From NCBI RefSeq assembly GCF_902859855.1, contig NZ_CADIKH010000004.1:186001-250000 (forward strand): 64,000 nt of DNA, in the 5' to 3' direction. The translations under genes and the position numbers were made by a program. The notes beneath the pieces are model-generated. The model was not told the origin of the DNA. It made no database searches and saw nothing but the letters and a program-made list of their open reading frames with translations. Source of the stretch: Paraburkholderia humisilvae. GTDB lineage: Bacteria > Pseudomonadota > Gammaproteobacteria > Burkholderiales > Burkholderiaceae. This document shows, one piece after another, positions 46,317 to 54,727 of the stretch; positions within the stretch are counted from its first letter, which is position 1; each line of letters starts with the position of its first letter.

Positions 46317-46596
46317 ATGAACTCCGTGTGGAAGGATTCGCGTAAGAAAACGCCGGCTTGCTGTCGACACGCACCGCCTGGTACGCACTGGCCGGCACGC
46401 ACGGGTTGCCCCTTACAGGCGCGCGGCGGGCGGGGCGGCTCGTACCCGACACCTGCCGCGCGGTGGTCCCCGGAGCCCGCGTCCGGCCTTGCCGGCGCAG
46501 ATTCGATGCTACATGATCGGTGCTCGAAGCGCAGTGAGGCTTCGTGCAGGCGCAGCAATCGCAACCTGGCGGCGATTCGGAAACCGGAAGGAACTT

Positions 46597-46854
46597 ATGT
46601 TCGTCGTGTACTGGCTGGAGAGGCGCGAGGCGCTCAGTGACAATGCATCGCACGGTGGCACCGCGCGCTTCGAGCTGTTCGACAGCAGCGAATTGACGCG
46701 GGCGCTTGCGTTTGCTGAGGAGTTACGAAAGAAACAGGCGGCGGGAGGCGACGTCGGCTTCGTGTCGCTATGCAGCGAGAATCCGCATTCGGTCGGGCAG
46801 CCAGGGGTGGCGGACCCGCCCGCCGATTATGCGTGGAAGAAGCGTCGCAGGTAA
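46597..46854 (+). CDS. Small hypothetical protein, 85 residues
   Basis: GGAAGGAACTT precedes the ATG. The product (starting MFVVYWLERREALSDNASHG, ending with KKRRR) is soluble and basic at its end, with a plausible alpha/beta sketch. It diverges from the ClpG-like gene. No family was recognised. The frame is open to 46489 without a better start. Confidence 0.6.
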   Translation: MFVVYWLERREALSDNASHGGTARFELFDSSELTRALAFAEELRKKQAAGGDVGFVSLCSENPHSVGQPGVADPPADYAWKKRRR

Positions 46855-46923
46855 AACGCGTTGCGTCGACAATGCGTGGTCGTGCGAGCGGACAACCATC
46901 GCTCACCGGCCGCGCTGCGACCT

Positions 46924-47184
46924 TCAGACCCGCGCGGCAAGCAGCGGCTCGAGACCGCCTTGCGACTCCAGCGCACGCAGATCGTCATAACCGCCGACGT
47001 GCGTATCGCCCACATAGATTTGCGGCACGGTCCGGCGTCCACTGCGTTCCATCATTTCGAGCGCTTTCGCGCGATCGCCTTCGATGTCGATCTCGCTGAA
47101 CGCCGCGCCCTTTTTGCGCAGCAGCGCTTTCGCAGCAAGACAATACGGGCAGGTCGGTTTCGTGTAGACGGTGATTGCAGGCAT
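46924..47184 (-). CDS. grxC: Glutaredoxin, class I (GrxC-like)
   Basis: The 86-residue protein has the dithiol site CPYC in a typical start (MPAITVYTKPTCPYCLAAKA), the cis-proline TVPQIYV and the GSH-binding GGYDD. It reduces protein disulfides with glutathione. ATG 47184 has AAGGAG six bases upstream, whereas the ATG at 47190 touches it. It follows the AhpD-like gene in the same direction by 105 bp, fitting a shared redox role. Confidence 0.92.
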   Translation of the reverse strand: MPAITVYTKPTCPYCLAAKALLRKKGAAFSEIDIEGDRAKALEMMERSGRRTVPQIYVGDTHVGGYDDLRALESQGGLEPLLAARV

Positions 47185-47289
47185 GGTCATCTCCTTGAAT
47201 TCCGGTTTCATATCAAGCATGCGGTGCGCGCGGACACGCACCGCCTCTCGGTTTGCAAAGGGTTGGGACTGACGCAACTGAACCCGCAT

Positions 47290-47808
47290 TCAAGCTTCAA
47301 CCGCCGGAAAGTCCACGTCCGGTCGCGCAACGTTGTTCAGGAAGTTCGTGAAGGTCAGTTGCGCCGCAACAGCGATGATCTCGACAATCCTGCTGTCCGT
47401 GATCCCTGCGTCGCGTGCTGCCGCGATGTCGCCATCGCTCAGCCGACCGCGCTGGCTCGCAACCTTGCTCGCGAATACCGCGATCGCATTGCCTTCGCCA
47501 TCACGCGCGGCGCGAATCGCGTCGTCCGACAAGCCCGCCTTGCTGGCAAACAGCGAATGCGCGGCAAGACAGTACTCACAGTTGCTCACTTGCGATACCG
47601 CGAGCGCGACCGTCTCGCGTTCGGCGGCGCTCAGTTCGCCCTTCGACAGCTGTTGTTGCGCTTGCAGATACGCGCCCAGCGCCGCAGGCGAATTCGCGAG
47701 GATCCTGAACGAGTTCGGCAGAAAGCCCATTGCTTTTTCGACCGCGTGCAACGACGCTTGCGCAGAAGCGGGGGCTTGGCCGATCGACAGGGATTGAACG
47801 CGCGCCAT
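47290..47808 (-). CDS. Carboxymuconolactone decarboxylase / AhpD-like peroxidase
   Basis: The 172-residue protein has the C-x-x-C site and histidine of the AhpD family (VSNCEYCLAAHSLFASKAG), so it can reduce peroxides or act as a disulfide reductase rather than decarboxylate. AAGGAGAAACACC precedes the ATG. It probably shares a transcript with the glutaredoxin and may be controlled by the AraC-type gene upstream. Confidence 0.88.
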   Translation of the reverse strand: MARVQSLSIGQAPASAQASLHAVEKAMGFLPNSFRILANSPAALGAYLQAQQQLSKGELSAAERETVALAVSQVSNCEYCLAAHSLFASKAGLSDDAIRAARDGEGNAIAVFASKVASQRGRLSDGDIAAARDAGITDSRIVEIIAVAAQLTFTNFLNNVARPDVDFPAVEA

Positions 47809-48148
47809 GGTGTTTCTCCTTAAGACTGTGAATTGTTGAAAATGCAACCAAATCGGTTTCTTGAACTTTGCTTCCGTCAGCTGACGGGGTGATGGAACTT
47901 TAAGTGTTGACTCGCCGTCCGTTAATGGCAGCGCGGATCAACAAACTGCTCGATCGGCTCAAGCGAGTTGACTGCGCTTCGACACAGCGCGCGCGGGCAA
48001 GCAGCGGCGGCCGAACGAACGGCGCCGTGCGCGCAAGGCATGGGGTGTTGCCGCCGCGGAGGGAGAAGAAGCGGATGAAAGAGGATGAAAACAGGCAACG
48101 CGCGAAGTGCAGGACACCTGCACGGCCGCACGAGGTGTGTCGCGTCGT
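47809..48148. other. 340-bp region upstream of the AhpD-like gene
   Basis: No gene was identified. It contains the perfect 14-base palindrome CCGTCAGCTGACGG (47874-47887) and ACCAAATCGGT near 47847, both upstream of the AhpD-like start and possible regulator sites. The right part is ordinary G+C-rich DNA. Confidence 0.5.
47874..47887. promoter_or_regulatory. 14-base palindrome before the AhpD-like gene
   Basis: CCGTCAGCTGACGG is a perfect dyad 66 bp upstream of the start codon at 47808. Its position suits an operator; the binding protein is unknown. Confidence 0.4.
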
Positions 48149-49279
48149 TTACCTCGCTAGCGTATCGCCGCCCGTTGCGCGCCAGCGCGCGGGCGTGACG
48201 CCGAGATGCCGCTTGAACACCCGCTGAAACGCCGCCTCGGACTGATAGCCGATCGTCGCACCGATCTCGGCGACCGACTCCGACGTCTGCAGCAACGCGC
48301 GGCCGGCGATCGTCAAACGCACTTCGGTCAGCATGTCGGTCGCGGAACGGCCGATCGCCTCCTGGAACTGCCGCACGAAGGTCGCGCGGGACATATGGCA
48401 TAACGCAGCGAACTGATCAAGCGTCCACGGTTTGCCTGGCGCTTCGAACATCGCGGATAACGCAGGCTGCAAGCGCGGCTGCCCGGCGAGCGCTAGCAGG
48501 CCACGCGGTGCGTCTGCGGCTTCGCTCGCAAAGCGCAGTGTCAACGCGAACAGCGCGGCGGACAGATAGTTGATCAGGCATTCGCTGCCGGGGCTTTCAT
48601 CGACTGCCTCCTCGCGCATTAGCGCGACGATGCGCGCGAGCCGCGAGCCGGCCACGGTCGGCTGCGCCGCGCTGGTGTCCGCGCTGGTGCCCGCCTTGGT
48701 GTCCGCGCTCGTGCCCACGCTGGCTTGCGCATCGCCGTCCGTGGCGTCGATCTGGCTGGCTTCGCCCGCGATATCCGCGATGCGCGTTGCGCCAGCGGCT
48801 TCGTCGCGCGCCGCATCGAGCGCCACGCTATCGGGCTCGCGTTGCGGCGCGTGCTTCGCAATCGACCCGGTACTCACCACCAGCCGCGCCGGCAGATGTT
48901 CGCGCAGCAGCCGGTCCGGCATCGCGCCGACCAGAAAGCGTCCGCATAACAGATCCGCGGCCGGCCCCGAGCCGCCGTTTTCGACCACCGTCAGCGTGAT
49001 ATTCCGGCGCCTGACCGCTGGGCCGGGCTGCACACCGCTGCCGTCGTGAATCCGGTGCGCGGCGCCGGTCGGGAACAGGATCACGTCGCCCGCCGTCAGC
49101 GTGCGCGGGGGGCCATTGCCGTCCTCGAGCACCGCCTCGCCCGCCAGCAGCACGTGATACGGAATCTCCTGAACACCCGCGGAGCCGACCTCGACCACCC
49201 ATGGCGAGCCGAAACGGCAGCGTTCATCGATGCGTCCGTTGACCGGTGTCAGCGAGAGAAAACGGCTGAGCAGATCCAT
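48149..49279 (-). CDS. AraC-family regulator with cupin N-terminal domain
   Basis: The 376-residue protein opens with a cupin_6-like sensor (MDLLSRFLSLTPVNGRIDER; LTAGDVILFPTGAAHRIHDG) and ends in an AraC double HTH (LDQFAALCHMSRATFVRQFQ; VAEIGATIGYQSEAAFQRVF). A low-complexity spacer of Ala, Thr, Ser and Asp separates the two (near residues 185-210, see the repeat at 48660-48725). Related regulators control oxidoreductase genes beside them, here probably the AhpD-like/glutaredoxin pair or the divergent disulfide oxidoreductase. Start 49279 is chosen by family start; no Shine-Dalgarno is visible. Confidence 0.85.
   Translation of the reverse strand: MDLLSRFLSLTPVNGRIDERCRFGSPWVVEVGSAGVQEIPYHVLLAGEAVLEDGNGPPRTLTAGDVILFPTGAAHRIHDGSGVQPGPAVRRRNITLTVVENGGSGPAADLLCGRFLVGAMPDRLLREHLPARLVVSTGSIAKHAPQREPDSVALDAARDEAAGATRIADIAGEASQIDATDGDAQASVGTSADTKAGTSADTSAAQPTVAGSRLARIVALMREEAVDESPGSECLINYLSAALFALTLRFASEAADAPRGLLALAGQPRLQPALSAMFEAPGKPWTLDQFAALCHMSRATFVRQFQEAIGRSATDMLTEVRLTIAGRALLQTSESVAEIGATIGYQSEAAFQRVFKRHLGVTPARWRATGGDTLAR
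48660..48725. repeat. Imperfect tandem repeat inside the AraC gene
   Basis: GTGTCCGCGCTGGTGCCCGC-like units of about 21-24 bp occur two to three times, encoding GTSADTKAGTSADTSA. Slippage within this stretch would change linker length without breaking the frame. Confidence 0.6.
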
Positions 49280-49445
49280 ATGAGTCGTTTGAGCAATTTG
49301 TTGATCCGTTAGCGAATTCGCATGCCGTGATGCTCGACGTACATTGGTGGCATCCAATGCAGCCCGATTTTACTGGACGACGGCGCGGCGCAGGGTCAAC
49401 GGCTTTCCGGCCAGGCGCGATGCATTCAACGAATTGGAGCAATAG

Positions 49446-50843
49446 ATGAAGACGATCAAGATCGATGTCGCAGTGATCGGCGCGGGCAGCGCCGGTTTGC
49501 CGGCATACCGCGCCGCGAAGGCGGCGGGCGCATCGGCGCTGCTGATCGAAGGCGGCCCTTACGGCACTACCTGTGCGCGGGTCGGCTGTATGCCGTCCAA
49601 GCTGTTGATCGCAGCCGCCGAGGCCGCGCATGCGGCCTCCAGCACGGCGCCGTTCGGCGTGCACGTCGACGGCGCGATTCGGATCGACGGGCGCGAAGTG
49701 ATGCGCCGCGTGAAAAGTGAGCGCGATCGCTTTGTCGGCTTCGTGGTCGACAGCGTCGAAGGGATACCTGCGGAAGACCGCGTGATCGGTTATGCGAAGT
49801 TTATCGACGATAACTGGCTGCAAGTCGGCGACCACACCCGCGTGCAGGCGCGCAGCGTGGTGATCGCGACCGGTTCGTCGCCGTACGTGCCAGCGATGTA
49901 TCGCGCACTCGGCGATCGCGCGATCGTCAATGACGATGTGTTCAGCTGGGACGATCTGCCGCGCAAGATTGCGGTAATCGGCGCCGGCGTGATCGGTCTC
50001 GAGCTCAGCCAGGCGCTAGCGCGTCTCGGTGTCGACGTGACGGTGCTCGGTGCGCGCGGCCGCGTCGGTCCGTTGACGGACCCGGCGATTCGCGACTACG
50101 CGCAGAAGGTGTTCAGCGATGCGTTGCATTTCGAGCCGCGCGCGGAAGTCGAAGCGGCGACGCGCGACGGTGACACCGTCCATCTGCGTTATCGCGCGAG
50201 CGACGGCACACTGGTCGACGATTCGTACGACTACGTGCTCGTCACCGCCGGCCGCCGGCCGAATATGGGCCGACTCGCGCTCGGCAACACCACGCTCGAA
50301 CTCGACAGCCACGGGATGCCGGTCTACGACCCGGTGACGCTGCAGGCAGGCGCGCATCCGGTGTTTATCGCCGGCGACGCGAACGGTGTGCTGCCGCTCT
50401 TGCACGAAGCCGCGGATGAAGGCCGCGCGGCCGGCAGCAACGCAGCGCGTTACCCGAACGTCGCGCCGCTCGTGCGCCGCGCGCCGATCTCGGTGCTGTT
50501 CTCAGACCCTGGCATCGCGATGGTCGGCGCCCGGCACGCGGACCTTGCGGCGGGCAGTTTCGTCGCCGGCGAGGTGAGCTTCGAAGACCAGGGCCGTAGC
50601 CGCGTGATGTTGCGCAATCGCGGACTGATGCACGTGTACGTCGACAAGGCGACGCGCCGCTTCGTCGGCGCCGAGTGGATCGGTCCGGACGCCGAGCACA
50701 TTGCGCATCTGCTTGCGTGGGCGCTGCAGATGAACCTCACCGTCGATGCGATGCTCGACATGCCGTTCTACCACCCGGTCGTCGAAGAAGGGCTGCGCAC
50801 CGCGCTGAGGAATGCGGCGGCGCTGCTGAAGGCGGAACACTGA
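49446..50843 (+). CDS. Class I pyridine nucleotide-disulfide oxidoreductase (dihydrolipoyl dehydrogenase-like)
   Basis: The 465-residue protein has the FAD motif (VIGAGSAGLPAYRAAKAAG), the redox-active disulfide in TTCARVGCMPSK, an NAD motif (IAVIGAGVIGLELSQALARL) and a C-terminal HPVVEE with the catalytic His-Glu pair. It is not part of a dehydrogenase-complex operon. Related stand-alone proteins act as lipoamide dehydrogenases, mercuric-reductase-like enzymes or transhydrogenases; the choice is open. Its proximity to glutaredoxin and AhpD-like genes suggests redox maintenance. Confidence 0.87.
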   Translation: MKTIKIDVAVIGAGSAGLPAYRAAKAAGASALLIEGGPYGTTCARVGCMPSKLLIAAAEAAHAASSTAPFGVHVDGAIRIDGREVMRRVKSERDRFVGFVVDSVEGIPAEDRVIGYAKFIDDNWLQVGDHTRVQARSVVIATGSSPYVPAMYRALGDRAIVNDDVFSWDDLPRKIAVIGAGVIGLELSQALARLGVDVTVLGARGRVGPLTDPAIRDYAQKVFSDALHFEPRAEVEAATRDGDTVHLRYRASDGTLVDDSYDYVLVTAGRRPNMGRLALGNTTLELDSHGMPVYDPVTLQAGAHPVFIAGDANGVLPLLHEAADEGRAAGSNAARYPNVAPLVRRAPISVLFSDPGIAMVGARHADLAAGSFVAGEVSFEDQGRSRVMLRNRGLMHVYVDKATRRFVGAEWIGPDAEHIAHLLAWALQMNLTVDAMLDMPFYHPVVEEGLRTALRNAAALLKAEH

Positions 50844-50895
50844 GCGGCATGTGTGCGGGCAGGCGCTAAAGCATTGCGTTCACATTCGGTCTGAA

Positions 50896-50935
50896 CACAT
50901 CGCGCTGCGTGGCGAAGTTCACGCAGCGCGATGTG
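50896..50935 (+). terminator. Long hairpin after the disulfide oxidoreductase gene
   Basis: CACATCGCGCTGCGTG (50896-50911) pairs perfectly with CACGCAGCGCGATGTG (50920-50935), 16 bp with an 8-base loop. It separates the gene from the ars promoter just downstream. No T-run follows. Confidence 0.65.
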
Positions 50936-50946
50936 CAATCCACGTC

Positions 50947-50988
50947 ATTTCGATAATTATTGAAATATCGAAATGAATGATGTATCCT
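50947..50988 (+). promoter_or_regulatory. arsR promoter with overlapping operator
   Basis: ATTTCGATA (50947-50955) and TATCGAAAT (50966-50974) form a perfect 9-base inverted repeat with a 10-base spacer. It overlaps a promoter made of TTGAAA (50960-50965) and TATCCT (50983-50988), 17 bp apart. A repressor bound here would block polymerase. Transcription should begin near 50995, which is the arsR ATG. Confidence 0.75.
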
Positions 50989-50994
50989 GCTCGC

Positions 50995-51327
50995 ATGGAT
51001 ACGAACCTCGTCGTACGCGCATTGGGCGCACTCGCCCATGAGTCGCGGCTCGCCATTTTTCGCGCGCTAGTCGTGGCCGGTCCGGACGGTATGCCGGCCG
51101 GCGAAATTGCGCAGCAACTGGGGCTCGCCCCGTCAAGCCTGTCGTTTCATCTGAAGGACCTGTCCCACGCGGAACTGGTCAAGCCACGACAGGAAGGACG
51201 CTTTGTCATCTACACGGCCAATTTCGACGCGATGACAGGCCTCATAGCCTATCTGACCGAAAACTGCTGTGCCGGCACGAACTGCGCGGCAAGCGACCTC
51301 TCTTCCTGTTGCGGAGACAAGCCATGA
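50995..51327 (+). CDS. arsR: ArsR-family arsenic-responsive repressor
   Basis: The 110-residue protein has the ArsR winged helix (ALAHESRLAIFRALVVAG; LGLAPSSLSFHLKDLSHAEL). Metalloid-binding cysteines are at the C-terminal end (ENCCAGTNC and SSCCGDKP), a placement like the ArsR variants with C-terminal cysteine sites rather than the CVC of E. coli ArsR. ATG 50995 is chosen because it fits the family start; the upstream frame to 50977 would lie over the -10 element. The predicted transcript start coincides with this ATG, so the mRNA may be leaderless. It represses its own operon. Confidence 0.9.
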   Translation: MDTNLVVRALGALAHESRLAIFRALVVAGPDGMPAGEIAQQLGLAPSSLSFHLKDLSHAELVKPRQEGRFVIYTANFDAMTGLIAYLTENCCAGTNCAASDLSSCCGDKP

Positions 51328-51779
51328 AGCGCATGCACCTTCACGTGTCGGTCGAGAATCTCGCGGATAGCATCCGGTTCTATCGCGCGATGTTCGGCGA
51401 TGTCGAGCCCACTGTGATCAAGAGCGATTACTGCAAGTGGGAATTGACCGATCCGGCCATGAACTTCGCCATCTCGCAGCGCGGCGCGAAGCCGGGCATC
51501 GATCATGTCGGCATTCAGGTCGAGACGGATGCGGAGCTCGCGGAAATGAACGCCCGCTTTGCGGCCGCACAGTTGCCCGTGCAAACGCAGACCGGCACGA
51601 CATGCTGCTACGCGAAGTCCGACAAGGCATGGACCGTCGACCCGCAAGGTGTCGCATGGGAAACGTTCCGCACGCTTGAAAGCGCGCCGGTGTATGGGCA
51701 GTCGCACGAGCCACGGCAAGCGTCGGCGGCGTGCTGCACGCCGGTCGAGTCGGTTGTGAGTTTCCGGGGCCGCGCGTGA
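51324..51779 (+). CDS. arsI: ArsI-type C-As lyase (VOC family)
   Basis: The 151-residue protein matches ArsI: metal ligands H5, H61 and E113 of the vicinal-oxygen-chelate fold and the As-binding vicinal pair C94-C95 (TTCCYAKSDKAWTVDPQG). A second C-C pair near residue 137 is common in the family. It cleaves the carbon-arsenic bond of trivalent methyl- and arylarsenicals with oxygen, giving As(III) for efflux. ATGA overlaps the arsR stop. CadI-like cadmium-induced proteins are close relatives. Confidence 0.88.
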   Translation: MKRMHLHVSVENLADSIRFYRAMFGDVEPTVIKSDYCKWELTDPAMNFAISQRGAKPGIDHVGIQVETDAELAEMNARFAAAQLPVQTQTGTTCCYAKSDKAWTVDPQGVAWETFRTLESAPVYGQSHEPRQASAACCTPVESVVSFRGRA

Positions 51780-52297
51780 ACGACAAGGTTTGGTCAATCC
51801 TCATCCTTTGCACCGGCAACAGCTCACGCAGCATCATGGCTGAGGCCCTGTTCAATGCGCTGGGCAAAGGCCACTTTCGCGCATACAGCGCGGGCAGCCA
51901 CCCTACCGGCACGGTCAATCCGTTTGCTGTCGAGCGCTGCGCGGCGCTCGGCTATGACACGTCGCGTTTGCGCAGCAAGAGCTGGGACGAATTCGCGACG
52001 CCCGACGCACCAGCGATGGATTTCGTGATTACCGTCTGCGATCAGGCCGCAGGCGAAGTCTGCCCGATCTGGCCGGGCAAGCCGATCACCGCACATTGGG
52101 GCTTCGAAGATCCGGCCGCATTCCAGGGCAGCGACGAAGACAAGCGCAAGGTGTTCGACAAAGTCTTCAGGCAAATCATGAACCGCGTCAGCCAGTTCGT
52201 GAATCTGCCGCTGCACGTGCTCGACCACAATACGATCCAGCATGAAATGCAGGTGATCGGAGCGAGCCCGGTAGAGGCACCGAATGAGCAACACTGA
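51776..52297 (+). CDS. arsC: Arsenate reductase, low-molecular-weight phosphatase type
   Basis: The 173-residue protein starts at GTG 51776, overlapping the arsI stop (GTGA). The P-loop C12-T-G-N-S-S-R18 follows the first strand and further cysteines at about 88 and 96 could relay the disulfide, as in thioredoxin-coupled ArsC. It converts arsenate to arsenite for the pump encoded next. Confidence 0.9.
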   Translation: MNDKVWSILILCTGNSSRSIMAEALFNALGKGHFRAYSAGSHPTGTVNPFAVERCAALGYDTSRLRSKSWDEFATPDAPAMDFVITVCDQAAGEVCPIWPGKPITAHWGFEDPAAFQGSDEDKRKVFDKVFRQIMNRVSQFVNLPLHVLDHNTIQHEMQVIGASPVEAPNEQH

Positions 52298-53363
52298 TGC
52301 CGCCGCGGCGCATGTCGCGCGGCCGGCTATCGGCCTTTTCGAGCGCTACCTGACGGCCTGGGTCGCGCTTTGCATCGTGATCGGCATCGCGCTCGGACAG
52401 GTTCTTCCGCAATTTTTTCAGACCATCGGCCGTATGGAGTTCGCACACGTCAACCTGCCGGTTGGCGTGCTGATCTGGGTCATGATCGTCCCGATGCTGG
52501 TCAAGATCGACTTTTCAGCGATGGCGCAGGTCCGAAACCAATGGCGCGGCATCGGCGTCACGCTGTTCGTCAACTGGCTGGTCAAACCGTTTTCGATGGC
52601 GCTGCTCGGGTGGGTCTTCGTCCGGCATATATTCGCACCGTGGCTTCCCGCTGATCAGCTCGACAGCTATATCGCCGGCCTGATTCTGCTTGCCGCGGCG
52701 CCTTGCACGGCGATGGTGTTCGTGTGGTCGCAACTGTGCAGGGGCGACCCTTACTTCACGCTGTCACAGGTTGCGCTGAACGACTCGATCATGGTCGTCG
52801 CGTTTGCGCCGCTGGTCGCGCTGCTGCTCGGCCTGTCGGCGATTACGGTGCCGTGGGACACGCTGATCATGTCGGTCGTGCTCTACATCGTCGTCCCGGT
52901 CATCATCGCGCAAGTGGCGCGGCGGCGGCTGCTTGCGCACGGCGATGCGCATTTCCGGCGAGTCGTCGCACGCGTTGCGCCATATTCGATATGCGCACTG
53001 CTCGCGACACTCGTGCTGCTCTTTGCGTTTCAGGGGCAGGCGATTGTCAGGGGGCCGCTCGTGATCGCCATGCTTGCGGTGCCGATTCTGGTTCAGGTGT
53101 TCGTCAATTCGGGGCTGGCGTATGTGCTTAACCGACGGCTCGGGGTCGCGCACTGCGTCGCCGGCCCCTCGAGCCTGATTGGCGCAAGCAACTTCTTCGA
53201 ACTGGCCGTCGCAACCGCAATCAGCCTGTTCGGTTTTCATTCGGGTGCCGCCCTCGCCACTGTCGTCGGGGTGTTGATCGAAGTGCCGGTGATGTTACTG
53301 GTCGTCGGCATCGTGAACCGTTCGCAACATTGGTACGAAACGCGCCGAACGCAACGCGTATGA
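52284..53363 (+). CDS. acr3: Acr3-type arsenite efflux permease
   Basis: The 359-residue protein has ten membrane helices of the Acr3 (BART) family. The conserved cysteine is in LAAAPCTAMVFVWSQL. It overlaps arsC by 14 bp, so all four ars genes are coupled. It exports As(III), and perhaps Sb(III), without an ATPase. Confidence 0.93.
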   Translation: MSNTDAAAAHVARPAIGLFERYLTAWVALCIVIGIALGQVLPQFFQTIGRMEFAHVNLPVGVLIWVMIVPMLVKIDFSAMAQVRNQWRGIGVTLFVNWLVKPFSMALLGWVFVRHIFAPWLPADQLDSYIAGLILLAAAPCTAMVFVWSQLCRGDPYFTLSQVALNDSIMVVAFAPLVALLLGLSAITVPWDTLIMSVVLYIVVPVIIAQVARRRLLAHGDAHFRRVVARVAPYSICALLATLVLLFAFQGQAIVRGPLVIAMLAVPILVQVFVNSGLAYVLNRRLGVAHCVAGPSSLIGASNFFELAVATAISLFGFHSGAALATVVGVLIEVPVMLLVVGIVNRSQHWYETRRTQRV

Positions 53364-53394
53364 GTCTTGCCGCTCATTTTCGACACTTCAATCC

Positions 53395-54633
53395 ATGACG
53401 GCAAAATCAGCGGGTGACCACGCCGCGATATGGGCGCTCGCGGCCGCACAGCTGGTCGCGTGGGGTGCGATCTACTACGCTTTCTCGCTGTTCGTCGTGC
53501 CGATGGAAAGCGCGATGGGATGGAGCCGCATGGCCACGAACGCGGCCCTTTCCGTTGGCCTGCTCGTATCGGGGCTCGCCGCGTGGCCGGTCGGCGTCTG
53601 GATCGATCATGGCCACGGCCGGCAGGTGATGATCTGGGGTTCCGTGCTCGCAACGGCGATGCTCGCGCTTTGGTCGCAGGCGCACAGCCTCGTCACGCTA
53701 TTCATCGTCTGGATCGGTCTCGGCATCGCGATGGCGGCGACGCTCTACGATCCGGTGTTCGCCATCATCACGCGCAACTTCCCCGACAGCTTTCGCACGA
53801 AGATCACGCTGATCACGCTGGTCGGCGGCTTCGCCAGCACGGTCTTTATCCCGCTCACCCAGAGCCTCGTGAACGCAGTGGGCTGGCGCGACGCGCTGCT
53901 CGCGCTCGCCGCGATCAATCTGGCAATCTGCTTGCCGTTCAACGCGCTCGCGATCGGACCTGACAACGCGCGCGCCGGCCATGCCGATCACAAGGCATCC
54001 CACCGGCGGACGCCCGCAGCCTCCACGCAGCGGGCGCTACGCACGCCGACCTTCTGGGCACTGGCCGTTTGCTTTACCGCTTACTATTCCACGTTCGCGG
54101 CCCTGACGTTTCATCTCGTTCCGCTGATGACCGAACGCAAGGTCTCACCGGCGGTGATGCTTGCAACGATGGCGGTCATCGGTCCGGCACAGGTGCTTGC
54201 CCGCATTCTCTGGTTCACGATCGGCCGCAACGTTCGGCCATCGACCATGGGCGTAATCATCACGACTGCGTTCCCCGCTTCGGTCGTCATCCTGATGGTC
54301 GCCGGCCAATCGTCCGCCTGGCTGATTCTGTTCGCGACCGTGTATGGCGGCGCGAACGGAATGATGACCATTCTGCGCGGGACCATCGTGCAGGACGTCA
54401 TGTGGACGGAAGGCTACGGTGCGATCAGCGGGCTGCTGTCGATGCCGTCGAATGTCGCAAAGGGCGTCGCGCCGATTTCCGCAGCGTTGATCTGGGCAAT
54501 CGGACACAACTATGTCCCGGTCGAGTGGACCGTGTTGCTTGTGTCGCTCGTGTCCGCCGCTGCGTTCGCGGTGGCGGTCCGGTTCGCTGGCGTACAAAAG
54601 CATCGAACCGGCCAGTCCGTTACGACCCGCTGA
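53395..54633 (+). CDS. MFS transporter of the ars locus, ArsK-like
   Basis: The 412-residue protein has 12 membrane segments of an MFS monocarboxylate-like exporter (LVAWGAIYYAFSLFVVPMES at the start). It follows acr3 by 31 bp in the same direction. MFS proteins with this context (ArsK) export arsenite, antimonite and trivalent organoarsenicals, which would complement ArsI. Specific substrate is inference from position; ArsJ is less likely because no GAPDH gene accompanies it. Confidence 0.75.
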   Translation: MTAKSAGDHAAIWALAAAQLVAWGAIYYAFSLFVVPMESAMGWSRMATNAALSVGLLVSGLAAWPVGVWIDHGHGRQVMIWGSVLATAMLALWSQAHSLVTLFIVWIGLGIAMAATLYDPVFAIITRNFPDSFRTKITLITLVGGFASTVFIPLTQSLVNAVGWRDALLALAAINLAICLPFNALAIGPDNARAGHADHKASHRRTPAASTQRALRTPTFWALAVCFTAYYSTFAALTFHLVPLMTERKVSPAVMLATMAVIGPAQVLARILWFTIGRNVRPSTMGVIITTAFPASVVILMVAGQSSAWLILFATVYGGANGMMTILRGTIVQDVMWTEGYGAISGLLSMPSNVAKGVAPISAALIWAIGHNYVPVEWTVLLVSLVSAAAFAVAVRFAGVQKHRTGQSVTTR

Positions 54634-54664
54634 CCTGCGTGGTCCAGACGCGAATGTCGTGCGC

Positions 54665-54688
54665 AAACAAAAGCGGCCCAAAGGCCGC
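54665..54688 (-). terminator. Intrinsic terminator for the gene at 54728-55219
   Basis: On the minus strand GCGGCC and GGCCGC form a stem (54688-54673) followed by TTTTGTTTG (54672-54665). On the plus strand the same stem lies 40 bp after the MFS stop and may also end the ars transcript. Confidence 0.75.
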
Positions 54689-54727
54689 ATCGAGCAGGGT
54701 CGCAATAGAAAACCGCAAGAGAGGCGC

